This document shows positions 7,281 through 7,787 of a stretch of 7,787 nucleotides of DNA, piece by piece. The stretch spans positions 26,101 through 33,887 of the forward strand of contig FR892021.1 of NCBI GenBank assembly GCA_000434235.1, written 5' to 3'. This stretch comes from Alistipes sp. CAG:268 (GTDB lineage: Bacteria > Bacteroidota > Bacteroidia > Bacteroidales > Rikenellaceae). The notes below the pieces were generated by a model. The model searched no databases and was not told where the DNA came from. It saw nothing but the letters and a program-made list of their open reading frames with translations. Every line of letters begins with the position of its first letter. The stretch's first letter is position 1. A program made the position numbers and the translations under genes.

Positions 7281-7787
7281 ATGAAGGATATACGAAAAAT
7301 CCGGGCTGAAGAGCTGAAACTGGGTAATTTTGCGTTCATGGACCTCACCGGCCGTGACTCGAAGGAGTGGATCGGCCAGCCGCCGCTCTTCGACGGCGGT
7401 GTCTTCTGCCTTTCCCGACGCTCTTCGACGGCGTCGTCTTCGGCTTCTGCCTTTCGGGAAGTTTTCTCTTCCGGATCAACCACCGCGAGTTCCGCATGAC
7501 GGCCAACGAGGTGTTCATCTGTCTGCCCCGGCACCTGTTCACGGCCACAGGATGCTCGTCGGACCTGTCGGTCAAACTGCTGCTCGTATCGCCCGAATAC
7601 CTCTACGCGCTGCCCGTCTCCTTCGGATTCGACTGGCTCAAGCATGTCGAGGCATCTCCCCGGCTGCCGCTTCCGGCAGAAAAGATTGCGGATCTGACCG
7701 CCCTCTACACCCTGCTGGAACGATACGACACCGACAACAAACAAGCCCCACCGATCCGGGACGCCCTGCTGCTCCCGTTCCTGCTGA
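7281..7787 (+). pseudogene. AraC-type transcriptional regulator, N-terminal sensor part, frame broken by a tandem repeat and cut by the window edge
   Basis: The ATG at 7281 opens MKDIRKIRAEELKLGNFAFM and reads in frame to QPPLFDGGVFCLS. The frame then becomes Ser/Arg/Ala-rich and stops at TGA 7497-7499. A second frame, open from 7358 to the right edge, carries the continuation: LFDGVVFGFCLSGSFLFRIN, then HREFRMTANEVFICLPRHLF, a later LLLVSPEYLYALP, and further helical sequence to the edge. Joined, these give the cupin-like N-terminal domain of Bacteroidota AraC regulators; the helix-turn-helix part would lie beyond the window. The switch falls in a 35-nt imperfect tandem repeat (7386-7459), and removing one copy restores one frame. 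GTG at 7367 could start the second frame, but would give an N-terminus unlike the family. It may be a pseudogene, a sequencing or assembly error, or a switchable allele. It is divergent from the HdeD-type gene. Confidence 0.72.
7386..7459 (+). repeat. Imperfect tandem duplication that shifts the AraC-type reading frame
   Basis: Copy A (7386-7418) and copy B (7421-7459) both start CTCTTCGACGGCG and both contain TGCCTTTC. Copy B carries six extra bases (GGCTTC) and a few substitutions. The copies begin 35 nt apart, which is not a multiple of three. Copy A reads LFDGGVFCLS in the first frame, and copy B reads LFDGVVFGFCLSGS in the frame that continues downstream. Copy B fits the AraC sensor-domain pattern better, so copy A looks like the extra one. 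Confidence 0.8.

Noticed and set aside
7265..7744. A 159-codon minus-strand frame opposite the AraC-type gene.
   Set aside because: It is Arg/Glu/Gln-rich with no motif, whereas the plus-strand frames join into a known sensor domain.
1..7787. Search for CRISPR repeats, insertion-sequence ends, toxin-antitoxin pairs, phage or defence genes, and a tRNA-linked integration site.
   Set aside because: No regularly spaced repeats, transposase-, integrase- or nuclease-like proteins, or duplicated tRNA 3' end were seen.

Overview
The window looks like chromosomal DNA from a GC-rich member of the Bacteroidales, most like Alistipes. Three things point there: promoters fit the Bacteroidota -33 TTTG / -7 TAnnTTTG pattern (best case in front of the tRNA), Shine-Dalgarno sites are weak or absent, and the proteins are Bacteroidota-type (a golvesin-domain amidase usually labelled 'xanthan lyase', a DUF308/HdeD protein with an acidic tail, an AraC regulator). 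The genus is inferred from memory of such genomes.

Left block (1-4677, minus strand). Read in transcription order, this is a probable three-gene operon: a 13-helix sodium:solute symporter, then a 1000-residue secreted modular amidase whose start overlaps the symporter's end by 11 nt, then 18 nt later a GatB/YqeY-domain protein cut by the left edge. The amidase is the most distinctive protein here: its zinc-amidase fold is interrupted by a golvesin-like beta domain, and all four catalytic positions are retained. The symporter may import a product released by the amidase, but the substrate cannot be read from sequence.

Middle block (4678-6200). A 192-nt divergent intergenic region carries a promoter for each side. 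It is followed by mscL (large-conductance mechanosensitive channel, plus strand) and, convergently, a six-helix ion-channel-like protein whose pore signature is not the usual K+ channel TVGYGD.

Right block (6201-7787). A tRNA with a CAT anticodon (probably elongator Met) sits on the plus strand with a textbook Bacteroidota promoter and a strong terminator that may also serve the gene facing it. That gene encodes a six-helix HdeD/DUF308 membrane protein (minus strand). Divergent from it is an AraC-type regulator whose reading frame is broken by a 35-nt imperfect tandem repeat; the gene also runs off the right edge.

Apart from the first operon, the window is ordinary accessory and housekeeping content: two channels, a stress-type membrane protein and a tRNA. 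I see no CRISPR array, insertion sequence, phage gene or defence system. The items most worth a second look are the disrupted AraC gene, the split amidase and the altered channel pore. No stretch over 300 bases lacks a gene.
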